This document shows positions 1 through 8,923 of a stretch of DNA of 64,000 bases, one piece after another. Both the position numbers and the translations under genes were made by a program. The DNA is from Paludibacteraceae bacterium (GTDB lineage: Bacteria > Bacteroidota > Bacteroidia > Bacteroidales > Paludibacteraceae). The notes beneath the pieces were generated by a model, which did not search any database, was not told where the DNA came from, and saw nothing but the letters and a program-made list of their open reading frames with translations. The first letter of the stretch is position 1. The number at the start of each line of letters is the position of its first letter. Location of the stretch: the NCBI GenBank assembly GCA_017551025.1, contig JAFZNG010000005.1, positions 31,653 to 95,652 on the forward strand, given 5' to 3'.

Positions 1-2
1 AA

Positions 3-692
3 GGAATAGAAAATGCGCCTCTTTTAGTGCAGCGATGTGTAGATAGTATTAAACGAAATAATGCGGATAAAGAAACTATCCTATTGACGGAGAATAATAT
101 GGGGCAATATGTGGATTTTCCAGACTATATTCTACAAAAATATAGGGCAGGGAAAATGACACGCACACATTTTTCGGATATTCTTCGGCTACATCTTTTG
201 AGTCGTTATGGAGGTGTTTGGATTGATAGTACAATACTTATGACAGAACATTTGCCTAAGTATATTTTGGATAGTCCTTTGTTTATATACCAAACACCGA
301 GTGTCATTGGGCACGTTTGCTGTGCAACTGGTTTTATGGCATCGTGTGCGCATCATCCAATCATTGAAGATACATTAGCTATTATTAACGAATATTGGAA
401 ATACGAAAATAAGTTGATTTCCTATAGTGTTATTCACCTGGCTATTACGATGGCAGTTAATAGTAGCGAAGCGAATATGCGAATGTGGAAAGAGATGCCG
501 TTGTATTATTATGCCGACTGTGAAAAATTGAGGATACAGCTTAATGCTCCATATGAAGCAACTACATGGCAAGAGATGTGTCAGATTTCCGCCATTCATA
601 AGTTGACTTATAAGTTCGCTGAATATGGTATTGACATAAATAAGAAGGGCACATTCTATGATGTGTTAATCAATGCAAACAAAGATGGATGA
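3..692 (+). CDS. Capsular polysaccharide synthesis-type glycosyltransferase, 5' partial
   Basis: The reading frame is open to the left edge. The codons before the first GTG (27) read GIENAPLLVQRC, a typical stretch of capsule-synthesis glycosyltransferases (the Caps_synth / GT32-like group), so the gene starts outside the window and the GTG is not its start. RLHLLSRYGGVWIDSTILM carries the GG-W-D-S sugar-nucleotide/metal site of this group. From family knowledge, such enzymes transfer a sugar to a growing surface polysaccharide at the inner face of the cytoplasmic membrane. The DNA is visibly more AT-rich than everything after base 923, as is usual for exchangeable capsule or O-antigen loci. 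The stop is followed at once by an acyltransferase remnant in the same frame. Family assignment is fairly firm; the sugar is unknown. Confidence 0.75.
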   Translation, partial: GIENAPLLVQRCVDSIKRNNADKETILLTENNMGQYVDFPDYILQKYRAGKMTRTHFSDILRLHLLSRYGGVWIDSTILMTEHLPKYILDSPLFIYQTPSVIGHVCCATGFMASCAHHPIIEDTLAIINEYWKYENKLISYSVIHLAITMAVNSSEANMRMWKEMPLYYYADCEKLRIQLNAPYEATTWQEMCQISAIHKLTYKFAEYGIDINKKGTFYDVLINANKDG

Positions 693-710
693 AACAGAGA
701 ATTGCACACT

Positions 711-929
711 ATGTTACCATGGATTGGACGTAATACGATGCCATTTCTATGTACTCATGCCTTAGTGTATGAGGCTATGCACATATTGGTATATCCCCAT
801 TTTTCCATCTCTGCGCACTTAATGTTGTTTATTGACTGGATATGTATATTTATAGTTTGTGGGGGACTTACTTTTATATATCAAAATAGGTATTTCTATT
901 GGATTTTTGGAGAAAAGAAATCATGCTAA
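711..929 (+). pseudogene. C-terminal remnant of a membrane acyltransferase (OafA/Acyltransferase_3-like)
   Basis: The frame encodes about 72 residues beginning LPWIGRNTMPFLCTHALVYE, followed by hydrophobic segments. This resembles the final helices of Acyltransferase_3 proteins, where a G-x-x-S/T-M/L-x-x-x-x-x-H motif precedes the last membrane spans. A whole enzyme is about 350 residues, so this is only the tail. It lies in the same frame as the upstream glycosyltransferase, right after that gene's TGA (690-692), and overlaps the next start codon by 7 bp. The likeliest reading is debris left when the polysaccharide locus was rearranged. A small real membrane protein starting at ATG 711 cannot be excluded. 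Base composition is AT-rich like the upstream gene. Confidence 0.5.
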
Positions 930-1834
930 CCGTAATCATTTGTACATATAATCGGGCGAAGTATATCGGGGCTTTGTTGGAAAGCATTGCAGCCAATGAT
1001 TTGGATAAGAAGGCGTACGAGGTAGTGCTCGTGGATAACAACTGCACGGATAATACGCGAGAGATATGCGAAGCTTTTGCATCGGCGCATAAAGATGTGC
1101 AGTTCCGCTACGCAGTAGAGCCCGAGCAGGGACTCTCTGCCGCGCGAAATAAAGGTATCCGCGAGGCAAAAGGCGATCTAATCGTATATGTAGATGATGA
1201 CGCACTAGTGGATCCGCATTACTTGCGTGATTACGTAGAATGGTTTGCTGCGCATCCTCAGACTATGGCATGCGGCGGACCGATCGAACCGCTCTACGAG
1301 ACCGAAGAGCCAAAATGGATGACACCCTATACAAAAGCATTGCTCACGGCATGGATGAACTATGGTGATAAGGTGCGCGAATATCCGAAGGGCCGCTATC
1401 CCGGAGGTGGTAATGCCGCTTATCGCAAAGAGGTATTCGACAAAGTCGGATTGTTTAATACAGCGCTTGGTCGTAAAGGTGGTAACCTGATGGGCTCGGA
1501 GGAGAAAGATATATTCGATAAGATGCATGCACAAGGTATGCAGGTATTATATCTACCGACGCCTATTTTGCACCATTGTATTCCTCAAACTAAACTCGAG
1601 AAAGATTATTTTGACCGTTTGACACTCCAAATAGGTATTAGCGAGCGGCAACGTACACTAGCGATAGGTAAGGCGAAATACTTCAAACGACTATTCTCGG
1701 AATTCATCAAATGGTGCGGCACGCTCGCACTAATGGGGCTATATACAATTAGTTTCCACCCCATGAAAGGATGGAAACTAATTCTATTCCGTCGTAACGT
1801 AACACGCGGTTTACTCGGCCTTGCTCGGCAATAG
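923..1834 (+). CDS. Glycosyltransferase family 2
   Basis: The protein has 303 residues. MLTVIICTYNRAKYI at the N terminus is the first strand and nucleotide-binding turn of GT-A fold family 2 enzymes. VVLVDNNCTDNT, GLSAARNKGI and the metal-binding VYVDDDALVD follow in the expected order. GGGNAAYRKEVF and the later G-SEEKDIF match the acceptor/catalytic half. The C terminus (about 255-285) is moderately hydrophobic and may lie against the membrane. I chose ATG 923, preceded by GGAGAAAAGAAA, over an upstream in-frame start because the conserved fold begins there. It probably adds a sugar to lipid-linked surface polysaccharide; the substrate is unknown. Its last 24 bases overlap the end of the convergent yfhO gene. 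Confidence 0.9.
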   Translation: MLTVIICTYNRAKYIGALLESIAANDLDKKAYEVVLVDNNCTDNTREICEAFASAHKDVQFRYAVEPEQGLSAARNKGIREAKGDLIVYVDDDALVDPHYLRDYVEWFAAHPQTMACGGPIEPLYETEEPKWMTPYTKALLTAWMNYGDKVREYPKGRYPGGGNAAYRKEVFDKVGLFNTALGRKGGNLMGSEEKDIFDKMHAQGMQVLYLPTPILHHCIPQTKLEKDYFDRLTLQIGISERQRTLAIGKAKYFKRLFSEFIKWCGTLALMGLYTISFHPMKGWKLILFRRNVTRGLLGLARQ

Positions 1835-4347
1835 TCGACACCAAAGCGGCCACGTTATCGAGCCGAGTGCGATGAGTAACAGGAGTATGGCGCATGCCAT
1901 GCTCCATTTGTCTATTGTCAATGCGCCCGGCACAAATTCCATGCGGATGGTATGTTCGCCTGCCGGAATAACAGCTGCTCGGAGAATATAGTCGGCACGG
2001 CCGATAGAAGCCTCCTGGTCATCGATATACAAGTGCCATCCTTCCGGGAAGTATACCTCGGAGAAGACAGCGACACGATTGCTGGCGCAGTTAGAAGTGT
2101 ATTGAAGTTTATTGGGTTTATACTCGGTCAATTCAATCCGATCGGTACTATCCGGCTTAGTGTCGCACGTTAGCACTTCGCGGAAACGCTCATCAGCCAC
2201 AGCCGTCTTATGCAGGTCAACCGTGTTGAGTGCTGCACTTTCATCATCCGGCGTAGGCACAAATTGCACATTGTCTACAAACCATGCATTGCCCATAGCG
2301 TACGGGTTCTTGACAGGCATTGCTTCGCCGCTCTGGGTAGATACTATTGCATAGCGCATATTCAGCATATTCAGCACAGGGAAGTCGGCTCCCTGTTTCT
2401 CGTCCGGCATCGTAAAGCCGTTGGTGCGGAAGATGGTCTGGTAGAGCGGATTCATCTCCGGTACGATATGCGCCTCGATGAGATCTTGATAGCGACGCAG
2501 TTTGGCCGCATGATAACCTCCGATCGAGTGGAGACGATAGCTGGTACGCGAGTCGTTGAAGGTGCTGGTCGTGAGATTGAGTACACGATAGTCAAGCGTC
2601 GTATCTTGTAGAATCTCCTCTTCGTATGGCTGGATAGCGAAGTAGTTGTCGCTTTCGCGAGCGGAGACGAAGGCGTTGTCGCCGAAGAAACGCTTGTCAA
2701 CGGGAAGCATGTCTAACAGTATTAATGCTGCCAAACCAGCATATAATACTGTATTTGTGATTTGTGATTTGTGATTTGATTTTTCCAGGCGAACCAATAG
2801 GTAAGGACGAAGCCGAGAGCGACGAAGAGCAGCGAGCGCCAAGCATCGGCTTTGACCATGGCTACACGTTCGTCCATGATGGCGCGGCGCAACCAGTCGG
2901 GCACCTTGGTGGTCCATTGCTCGTCGTAGGTGCTGGTCATGTCGAAGCCACCGGCAAAGAGGGCTGCATACAGACACAGCGCCATCGTGATACCGCTGGC
3001 AATGAGCAGACTGATACGCAATTTCTTCCATTCTACTTCACCGGATGCGATACGCTGCAGGCCCATGAAGGCGAGAAGTGGCATGGTGATTTCCGCTACA
3101 ACGAGGATGGACTCCACGGCGCGGAACTTATTGTACATCGGGAAGTAGTTGAAGAACAGTTCGGTGAGCCACATGAAGTTCTTACCCCACGCCAGCAGGA
3201 TAGACATAATCGTGGCAAAAAGTAGCGCCCATTTATACGGTCCGGGCACAATTAGCAGTGCTAAGATAAACAAGAAGCAGACGATAGCTCCTACATATAC
3301 CGGTCCGCTGGTAAAGGCTTTCTCGCCATGATACGTAGGTACTTGCTTGCAGAACTGCTCCGCATCGCGCTTGGCGACGCCCTGCTTGCGCATGGCGCGG
3401 CAGAGTTGCGAGTCCTTGCCTACATTATAACCGCTGGCACCGCCTTCCCAGTTCGGGATGAGCAGCGTCATCGTCTCGGCCTTGCCATAACTCCAATCGG
3501 TAGCATATTTGAGATCGAGACCGACTTGAGAGGTCGAAGTTGTATCATTGGCGGTCAGTTCGGAGTGCCCGCCACGCATAGTCTCCTTGAGGTAGGAGTT
3601 ATTCATATCCCACCAGCTGTACTTCGTCGCGAATAGCAGAACCCCGCAGACAACGAGAATGCCAATCCCGATTCCTAAATCCTTGAAGCGTTTCTCGCGG
3701 ATATGAATATACAGTTCGGCACAAGCCATGACGCCTATAAGCATAGCCATGTAATAGGTCATTTGGGGATGCAACGTAATGCCGATAAAGCCATATACGA
3801 GCATTAGAGGTACGCCAAGCCAATATCGGCGGCGCATGATCGCATAGAATCCGCCGATGACGGGACCGAGCATGCTGAGCGCAGCCGCTTTGGTCATATG
3901 ACCGGCGGGAATGATGAGGAAGAAATAGCTACTCAGTCCAATCGCCAGTGCTCCTACTAGGCTCAACCACGGGCTGATGCCAAAACATAGCAGCATCAGG
4001 AAAAATCCGCAGAAATAGGCAAAGATCAGTCCAATGGCTGCGGTGCCTTCGGAGAATCCCAGACGGGTGAAGTTTTCCAGCGTACTGCGCATCTCGCCCG
4101 AAGGAAGAGAACCGGTAATTTGGAAGGTAGGCATACCACTGAACTGTGAGTTCGTCCACCATGTTGTCTCGCCCGTCTGTTGGTGGTAGGTCCTGGCTTC
4201 ATTGGCTGAGCCGAGCCAGTTGCTGACGTCTCCAGCCGCGAGCACTTTGCCGTGGAGCATCGGACTGCAATAGAGCAGCGCTATACCAATAAAGACCACA
4301 AAAGCCACTAAGAAGGGCAGAATCTTTTTCCAATCAAATGATTTCAT
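1811..4347 (-). pseudogene. YfhO-family membrane protein, frame-broken at a heptamer repeat
   Basis: Two overlapping frames together make one YfhO-type protein. The first (4347 down to 2722) encodes 541 residues: one N-terminal helix, a large extracytoplasmic loop (AGDVSNW, WWTNSQFSGMPTFQ) and about ten more membrane spans. The second continues from about 2780 down to 1811 with the last helices, a periplasmic domain (FPEGWHLYIDDQEA) and a final membrane span. They are joined at three copies of GTGATTT (2757-2777). The first frame runs through the repeat, reads QYYMLVWQH and stops. The second reads ITNTVLYAGLAALILLDML, the sensible continuation. One extra 7 bp unit would join them into about 847 codons, a normal length. 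YfhO proteins are GT-C-like glycosyltransferase candidates; the substrate here is unknown. The gene is either phase-off, decayed, or mis-assembled at the repeat. Confidence 0.85.
2757..2777. repeat. Heptamer array GTGATTT x3 inside yfhO
   Basis: Three perfect copies of GTGATTT, flanked by degenerate copies (GTATTT before, GATTTTT after). Read on the coding strand this gives N-H-K-S-Q-I-T-type residues. This is the point where the yfhO frame is lost; a change of one unit shifts the frame by one. Confidence 0.95.
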
Positions 4348-4372
4348 ATCTGTGTTTTCGTTTTTTGCAGGA

Positions 4373-4696
4373 TTATATATACGATCTGATGTCCACCAGT
4401 TCCTGGCGGATGCGCTGGAGAATATCGGTGGCGCGGATGCGGACGTCTACCTGACGGCCGTCGTTGCGCAGTTCGCGTCGGATAGCTTCGATACGGGTAA
4501 TCTTCAGTTCGTCGCGTATATAGCGGACACGCTTGAGAAACTCGATATCCTCGGTAGTATAGTAGCGGTTACCGTGACCGTCTTTGCGTGGATTGAGTTG
4601 TTCGAATTGTTCTTCCCAATACCGCAAAGTAGGATAGGGGAGACCGGTTATCTCGGCCGCCTCCTTGATAGAATAATATATCTTAGATTCACTCAT
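4373..4696 (-). CDS. MerR-family transcriptional regulator
   Basis: The product has 107 residues. Positions 8-28 (KEAAEITGLPYPTLRYWEEQ) are the winged helix-turn-helix of MerR proteins, followed by the wing (NRYYTTEDIEFLKRVRYI) and a short dimerising helix. There is no metal- or drug-sensing C-terminal domain, so it belongs to the small single-domain MerR proteins common in Bacteroidota. It probably binds DNA as a dimer; nothing in the sequence identifies its target or signal. Its start overlaps the end of the lytic transglycosylase by 4 bp (ATGA), so the two are translationally coupled. It lies 25 bp upstream of yfhO. Confidence 0.88.
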   Translation of the reverse strand: MSESKIYYSIKEAAEITGLPYPTLRYWEEQFEQLNPRKDGHGNRYYTTEDIEFLKRVRYIRDELKITRIEAIRRELRNDGRQVDVRIRATDILQRIRQELVDIRSYI

Positions 4697-5595
4697 TGTT
4701 GTGCAACGGTTTCTTCCTTTGTCTCGTCTGCCTCGGCTGCTTCAGCGGCATGCTTGCGCATGAAGCGTGCCTTGCCTTGCGGCAGACAGATAATATTGTC
4801 GCGACCGGCGGGAGTGACGCCCTGTAAGTACTGCGGATTCATCATGCGGATGGTCTCTACGGGCGTACCGGTAGTGCGGGCTATCTGCTGGAAGTTGAGG
4901 CGACGGGTGGTATGGATCGTATCTGCCGCCGCAGGCAGGTTATCGATCGTGGCGGGCTGGATATTATAGGCGTCAGCATATTCCAGCACGTAGTTGTAGG
5001 CAATGAAGATAGGCATGTAGATGCGCGTCTGCTTGGGCAGGTAGGGATAGATCGCCCAGAACGACTTCTTGCCTCCCGCGGCCTTGATAGCACCGCGTAT
5101 AGTACCCGAACCGCAGTTATACGCAGCGATAACGATGGCCCAGTCTCCGTACATGCCGTACAACCGCTTAAGCAGTTTGGCTGCGGCTTCGGTAGCGCGA
5201 TAGGTGTCGAGTCGGTCATCGACATATGCGTTGCGCTGCAGTCCGAAGGCCTTACCCGATTCGGGCATGAATTGCCACAGTCCGGCAGCGCCGCGTGGCG
5301 AGACGACCTGCGGGTTGAGCTTCGACTCCACGAGCGTCAGGTACTTCAGCTCGGTCGGCAGTCCGTTGTCGCGGAAGATCTGCTCGATGATCGGGAAATA
5401 GTATAGCGACAATCCCCGCACACGACTCACCATACCCGGTGCCTTCAGGTAACGATCTACGTAGGTTTGTACCTCCTGATTGTACTGCATCGGTACGGTC
5501 CGCTGCATTTGCTTGATGCGTTGCTTGACGGTCTCGTTGGGCGAAACCGACAGACTGAGCATCAGGGCGACGAGTATGAATGCGAGTCGTTTCAT
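4693..5595 (-). CDS. Lytic murein transglycosylase, SLT/MltD-like, with a C-terminal LysM-like segment
   Basis: The protein has 300 residues with a signal peptide at about 1-18. The SLT domain spans about 70-215: LVESKLNPQVVSPRGAAGLW holds the catalytic glutamate (E90) and the G-A-A-G-L-W-Q-F-M-P signature, and AAYNCGSGTI is the second conserved motif. Residues about 235-275 (FQQIARTTGTPVETIRMMNP) look like one LysM peptidoglycan-binding repeat. The C-terminal tail is rich in Ala and Glu. The enzyme cleaves glycan strands between MurNAc and GlcNAc in the periplasm, forming anhydro-muropeptides. The gene overlaps DUF5683 upstream and merR downstream by 4 bp each, which indicates tight translational coupling. 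Confidence 0.92.
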   Translation of the reverse strand: MKRLAFILVALMLSLSVSPNETVKQRIKQMQRTVPMQYNQEVQTYVDRYLKAPGMVSRVRGLSLYYFPIIEQIFRDNGLPTELKYLTLVESKLNPQVVSPRGAAGLWQFMPESGKAFGLQRNAYVDDRLDTYRATEAAAKLLKRLYGMYGDWAIVIAAYNCGSGTIRGAIKAAGGKKSFWAIYPYLPKQTRIYMPIFIAYNYVLEYADAYNIQPATIDNLPAAADTIHTTRRLNFQQIARTTGTPVETIRMMNPQYLQGVTPAGRDNIICLPQGKARFMRKHAAEAAEADETKEETVAQQ

Positions 5596-6278
5596 TTTAG
5601 GGTAATAGCTAATTTCATTTCGGCCGTACGTTGGGTGTAGGGGTCGAAATAGATTTGGGGTTGTATATCCAGCGACAGTTCTTCGGATATGTCAAAGTCG
5701 AAGAGCTGGGCATCTACATAGGCATCTACCAGCGAGAGGGCATATATCGCCACCGTAGCTACAATCGACAGGTCGCGATAACGGCGATAGACGTTCTGGC
5801 GATTCTTGAGCGTATTGATATACGTGCTCACGCCACCCATACGGTCGATCGTATAGCCCTCGGGCAGCAAGGCGATATACGACTTGGAGGCATCCGTGGA
5901 GACGGTGCCGTTCACGTTGTCGATATATAGATCCTTATAGGCCGCCTTATAGCCGGTATAGCGTCCGTTGGTCCAAGAGATAGCGTAGCCGCATCCCATG
6001 AATGCACCATACACGATAGGAAGTTTCCAATAGGAGCGGTTGTATATCTGACCCAGGCCGGGGACGATAGCCCCGAGCCAAACAGCCCGCATCGCATCGG
6101 GTTTGCGGTTGAGATCGATCATATAGCGGTACTCCGGTTCGGCTCCGTCTGTAGGCCGCACGACAGTCGTATCCGGCTGGTAATAGACCGTGTCGGTTGG
6201 GACAATAGTATCCCGTACTGCAGCGGCTTGCAGCCACAGCGGCATTAGGAGTAGCACTATGATAAGCAATCGTTTCAA
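5592..6278 (-). CDS. DUF5683 membrane protein
   Basis: The product has 228 residues with an N-terminal signal peptide (MKRLLIIVLLLMPLWLQAAA). The core RAVWLGAIVPGLGQIYNRSYW followed by a hydrophobic pair of helices is the hallmark of the DUF5683 family, found next to parAB in many Bacteroidota. A second membrane span lies at about 165-185 (LSIVATVAIYALSLVDAYVD), followed by a short soluble tail. The function is unknown. The 4 bp overlaps with parB and with the transglycosylase suggest a role linked to the cell envelope or to coordination of chromosome and wall, but that is inference from position only. Confidence 0.85.
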   Translation of the reverse strand: MKRLLIIVLLLMPLWLQAAAVRDTIVPTDTVYYQPDTTVVRPTDGAEPEYRYMIDLNRKPDAMRAVWLGAIVPGLGQIYNRSYWKLPIVYGAFMGCGYAISWTNGRYTGYKAAYKDLYIDNVNGTVSTDASKSYIALLPEGYTIDRMGGVSTYINTLKNRQNVYRRYRDLSIVATVAIYALSLVDAYVDAQLFDFDISEELSLDIQPQIYFDPYTQRTAEMKLAITLK

Positions 6279-7108
6279 CGCAGTTGGTCGATCAGTTGGT
6301 TTAGTTCGTCCGCATTGCGGAAGGGGATGATGACCTTGCCTTCCTTTACTTGTACGCGTCGGCCGAGCAGTTGGCTCAGCGTGTTCTGCTCCTCGGGATA
6401 AGGATTGGCCTGGGCCTTGGCATTGGCTTTTGCCTTGGGCTGGTCGGTCTCCTGGGCGAGTTGCTCAACGCGTCGCACCGACATACCCTCGCGCAAGATG
6501 CGCTGGTAGAGCGCCAATTGCTCCTCTGCCGACTTAGCGCCCAGGATAGCACGGGCGTGACCCATCTCGATGCGCTTCTCCTTCAGACCCATCTGGATCT
6601 CAGCGGGCAGTTTCAGAAGGCGCAGGTAGTTGGCCACCGTAGCGCGCTTCTTGCCCACGCGCTCTGCCATACGTTCTTGGGTCAACTGGTAGTCGTCCAT
6701 CAAGCGCTGGTAGGCCAGGGCAATCTCGATCGCATCGAGGTCCTCACGCTGGATATTCTCGATGAGAGCCATTTCCATGACCTGTTCGTCTTTCGCAGTA
6801 CGAATATACGCCGGAATAGCATTCAGTCCGGCCAGCTTAGCCGCGCGGAAACGACGCTCGCCGGCGATAATCATATACGTATCATCCTCGTTCTTGCGCA
6901 GCGTAATAGGCGATATGACGCCATGCTCGCGGATCGAGTCGGCCAGTTCCTGAAGCGCCTCTTCGTTGAAGTTGCGACGCGGCTGGTCAGGGTTGGCGAT
7001 GATCTTCGAGAGTTCTACCTCGGAGATCGAACTGCCTCCGCGGGTCTCGATATGCGTGGTATCGATGAGTGCATCGAGTCCACGCCCAAGTCCGGTTACT
7101 TTCTTCAT
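6275..7108 (-). CDS. parB: Chromosome partitioning protein ParB
   Basis: The protein has 277 residues. The N-terminal box GLGRGLDAL (about 6-14) recruits ParA. The ParB/Srx CTP-binding domain carries GERR at 83-86 and ENIQRED at 117-123, and the KorB-type helix-turn-helix (TQERMAERVGKKRATVANYL) spans about 143-165. The C-terminal stretch about 235-277 (LSQLLGRRVQVKEGKV and following) is the dimer domain. ParB binds parS sites, spreads as a CTP-driven clamp and activates ParA for origin segregation. No parS-like palindrome was noticed in the window. It lies 48 bp downstream of parA, across a degenerate heptamer array. Confidence 0.95.
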   Translation of the reverse strand: MKKVTGLGRGLDALIDTTHIETRGGSSISEVELSKIIANPDQPRRNFNEEALQELADSIREHGVISPITLRKNEDDTYMIIAGERRFRAAKLAGLNAIPAYIRTAKDEQVMEMALIENIQREDLDAIEIALAYQRLMDDYQLTQERMAERVGKKRATVANYLRLLKLPAEIQMGLKEKRIEMGHARAILGAKSAEEQLALYQRILREGMSVRRVEQLAQETDQPKAKANAKAQANPYPEEQNTLSQLLGRRVQVKEGKVIIPFRNADELNQLIDQLR

Positions 7109-7114
7109 TTCAGT

Positions 7115-7170
7115 CTTTTATCTTTTGTCTTTCTACTTTCGACTTTCTACTTTCGACTATTGTCTCTTAA
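7115..7170. repeat. Degenerate heptamer array (CTTTNNN) between parA and parB
   Basis: Eight consecutive 7 bp units: CTTTTAT, CTTTTGT, CTTTCTA, CTTTCGA, CTTTCTA, CTTTCGA, CTATTGT, CTCTTAA. The pair CTTTCTA-CTTTCGA is repeated exactly. The last two units encode the C terminus and stop codon of parA, so the array overlaps the gene's 3' end. Confidence 0.85.
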
Positions 7171-7918
7171 TCAATTCTTTGGCCAGCGCCGCATAGTTCT
7201 TAGCGCCCTTACTGCTGGGATCGTACTCCATAATCGACAGGCCGTGGGACGGTGCCTCCGATAGACGCACGTTGCGCGATATAACGGTGTTGAACACCAG
7301 GTCGCCGAAGTGGCGCTTCACCTCCTCCAGGACTTGATTGCTCAATCGCAGACGATTGTCATACATCGTGAGCAGGAAACCCTCGATCTGGAGCGACGGA
7401 TTGAGTTGCGACTTGATGATCTTGATCGTGTTGAGCAGTTTAGCAATACCCTCCAGAGCGAAGAACTCGCACTGTACGGGGATGATGACGCTATCGCTGG
7501 CTGTCAGGGCATTGACGGTCAGCAGACCGAGCGACGGACTGCAGTCGATCAGGATATAATCGTACTCGCTGCGTAGATGCGAGAGGATCGTCTTCAGAAC
7601 CGTCTCGCGGTGCTCGATATTGAGCATCTCGATCTCGGCACCCACCAGGTCAATATGGCTGGGGATGATATCCAGTCGCTTCACCGAAGTGCTGCGCACA
7701 GCCATGTGCGGGTCGATGCCGTTGATCAAGCACTCGTAGATAGTATGGTTGAGTTGCTCGATATCGATACCCAGACCCGAAGAGGCGTTAGCCTGCGGAT
7801 CGGCATCGATTAGCAGTACGCGTTGACCCTGTTGCGCCAGGGCTGCGGCCAAGTTGATCGAGGTGGTCGTCTTACCTACGCCACCCTTCTGATTGGCAAG
7901 TGAAATGATTTTACTCAT
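7157..7918 (-). CDS. parA: Chromosome partitioning ATPase ParA/Soj
   Basis: The product has 253 residues, the usual length for chromosomal Soj-type ParA. The deviant Walker A motif KGGVGKTTTS is at 11-20, Walker A' (LLIDADPQANAS) follows, and Walker B is YILIDCSPSLGLLT. There is no N-terminal DNA-binding extension as in plasmid ParA, which supports a chromosomal role. It dimerises with ATP on the nucleoid and moves ParB-parS complexes. Its start overlaps the end of the glycosyltransferase gene by 8 bp. Its stop lies in the heptamer array before parB. Confidence 0.96.
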   Translation of the reverse strand: MSKIISLANQKGGVGKTTTSINLAAALAQQGQRVLLIDADPQANASSGLGIDIEQLNHTIYECLINGIDPHMAVRSTSVKRLDIIPSHIDLVGAEIEMLNIEHRETVLKTILSHLRSEYDYILIDCSPSLGLLTVNALTASDSVIIPVQCEFFALEGIAKLLNTIKIIKSQLNPSLQIEGFLLTMYDNRLRLSNQVLEEVKRHFGDLVFNTVISRNVRLSEAPSHGLSIMEYDPSSKGAKNYAALAKELIKRQ

Positions 7919-8912
7919 AGATATGTTGTATAATTTGTTTTGCGGTTATTTGTTTGCATGCGTAGTTGAGGAAGCGGCAGTGGTTGGTGCCGTGCATCGT
8001 ACACGGTCGGCAAGCCAGTTCGTTGTGCTGGATAATGTCCTCAGGCCGTTGTTTCCAGCCCATGAAGCCCAGTTTGGGGTGCGTGCCGCACCATATACTC
8101 ACGGCGCGCAGGCCCACCAGTGAACTCAAGTGCTGGTTAGCCGAGTCCATACATATCATATAATCCAACTGACGCATCAGTTCCAGTTCTTCGCCCAGGC
8201 GCAGTCGGCCGGCTACGCTCTCTACCTGCTTATGTAGCCCTGCCCACTGGCTGAGCATTTCGCACTCCACCTCGCCGGCGCCGAACAGGAAGATCCGTGT
8301 GTTAGGCCGCTCGGCCAGTCGCAGGATGAGCTGCTTCGTGACGCGGTAGGGCAGCATATTAGATGCTGATTTGGCAAAGGGTGCTACACCTATCCATTGG
8401 CCTTTCCGCTCACCATAGAGTTCGTTGACCCGAGTGCGGGCGGTGCGGTTGACCGCCAAGGCCTCGAACTCGGTATCCGTCTCCAGTCCCGCCCGGAGGA
8501 ATACATCGCGGTAGCGGTCAAACTCCGTAGGAAGGGCGTCATGGTACTTCGCCCCGACGAAGGTCAACCAGCGTTTGTGCCAACGGCCGTAATGCACGGC
8601 ATGAATATGCGCTCCATGCATGCGGAGGTAGAGCCGAAGCACACGTGTATTCAGGCGGTCCTGTAGGTCGATCACCTCGCGTATGTTAAGCCGGCGCAAC
8701 TGGTGCATGAGCCGAACGAGATCGAGGCGTTGCCGGTAGTCGGCCTGGACGTATTCTACGTTCTTAAGCCCGTAGAACATGTCATGGAGGTCCTTCTTGG
8801 CCACGACGACGAAACGGTCGTCGGGATAGCGTCGCGAGAGCGAAGCGATCACCGGTACGGTCATGGCTACATTGCCAAGCGTCTCGAGTCGTATGATAAG
8901 AAAAGTCCTCAT
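7911..8912 (-). CDS. Glycosyltransferase family 9 (heptosyltransferase-like)
   Basis: The protein has 333 residues. The N terminus FLIIRLETLGNVAMTVPVI is the typical start of GT9 enzymes (R-x-x-x-x-G-D/N-x-x-x-T-P). The C-terminal half has IGVAPFAKSASNMLPY, a glycine-rich nucleotide-sugar turn (FLFGAGEVE), MICMDSANQHLSSLVGLRAV and WCGTHPKLGFMGW, which match the ADP-heptose binding half of WaaC/WaaF. It probably adds a heptose-like sugar to the lipopolysaccharide inner core at the cytoplasmic face. There are four cysteines near the C terminus (C-x-x-C and beyond), as in several Bacteroidota members. It overlaps parA by 8 bp and follows the DUF4861 gene by 11 bp. Confidence 0.88.
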   Translation of the reverse strand: MRTFLIIRLETLGNVAMTVPVIASLSRRYPDDRFVVVAKKDLHDMFYGLKNVEYVQADYRQRLDLVRLMHQLRRLNIREVIDLQDRLNTRVLRLYLRMHGAHIHAVHYGRWHKRWLTFVGAKYHDALPTEFDRYRDVFLRAGLETDTEFEALAVNRTARTRVNELYGERKGQWIGVAPFAKSASNMLPYRVTKQLILRLAERPNTRIFLFGAGEVECEMLSQWAGLHKQVESVAGRLRLGEELELMRQLDYMICMDSANQHLSSLVGLRAVSIWCGTHPKLGFMGWKQRPEDIIQHNELACRPCTMHGTNHCRFLNYACKQITAKQIIQHIYE

Positions 8913-8923
8913 GTACGAAGTCC

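Noticed and set aside
27-29. GTG at 27 as start of the first gene
   Set aside because: Upstream codons are open and match the family, so the gene continues to the left of the window.
1811-3031. The C-terminal yfhO frame as an independent gene
   Set aside because: Its first 80 or so codons only restate the other frame of the upstream gene (Arg/His-rich nonsense). Protein-like sequence starts exactly at the heptamer repeat.
6275-7918. A parS site near parAB and an origin of replication
   Set aside because: I saw no sequence close to the known parS palindrome and no cluster of DnaA boxes. The presence of parAB and rpmH alone does not place an origin here.
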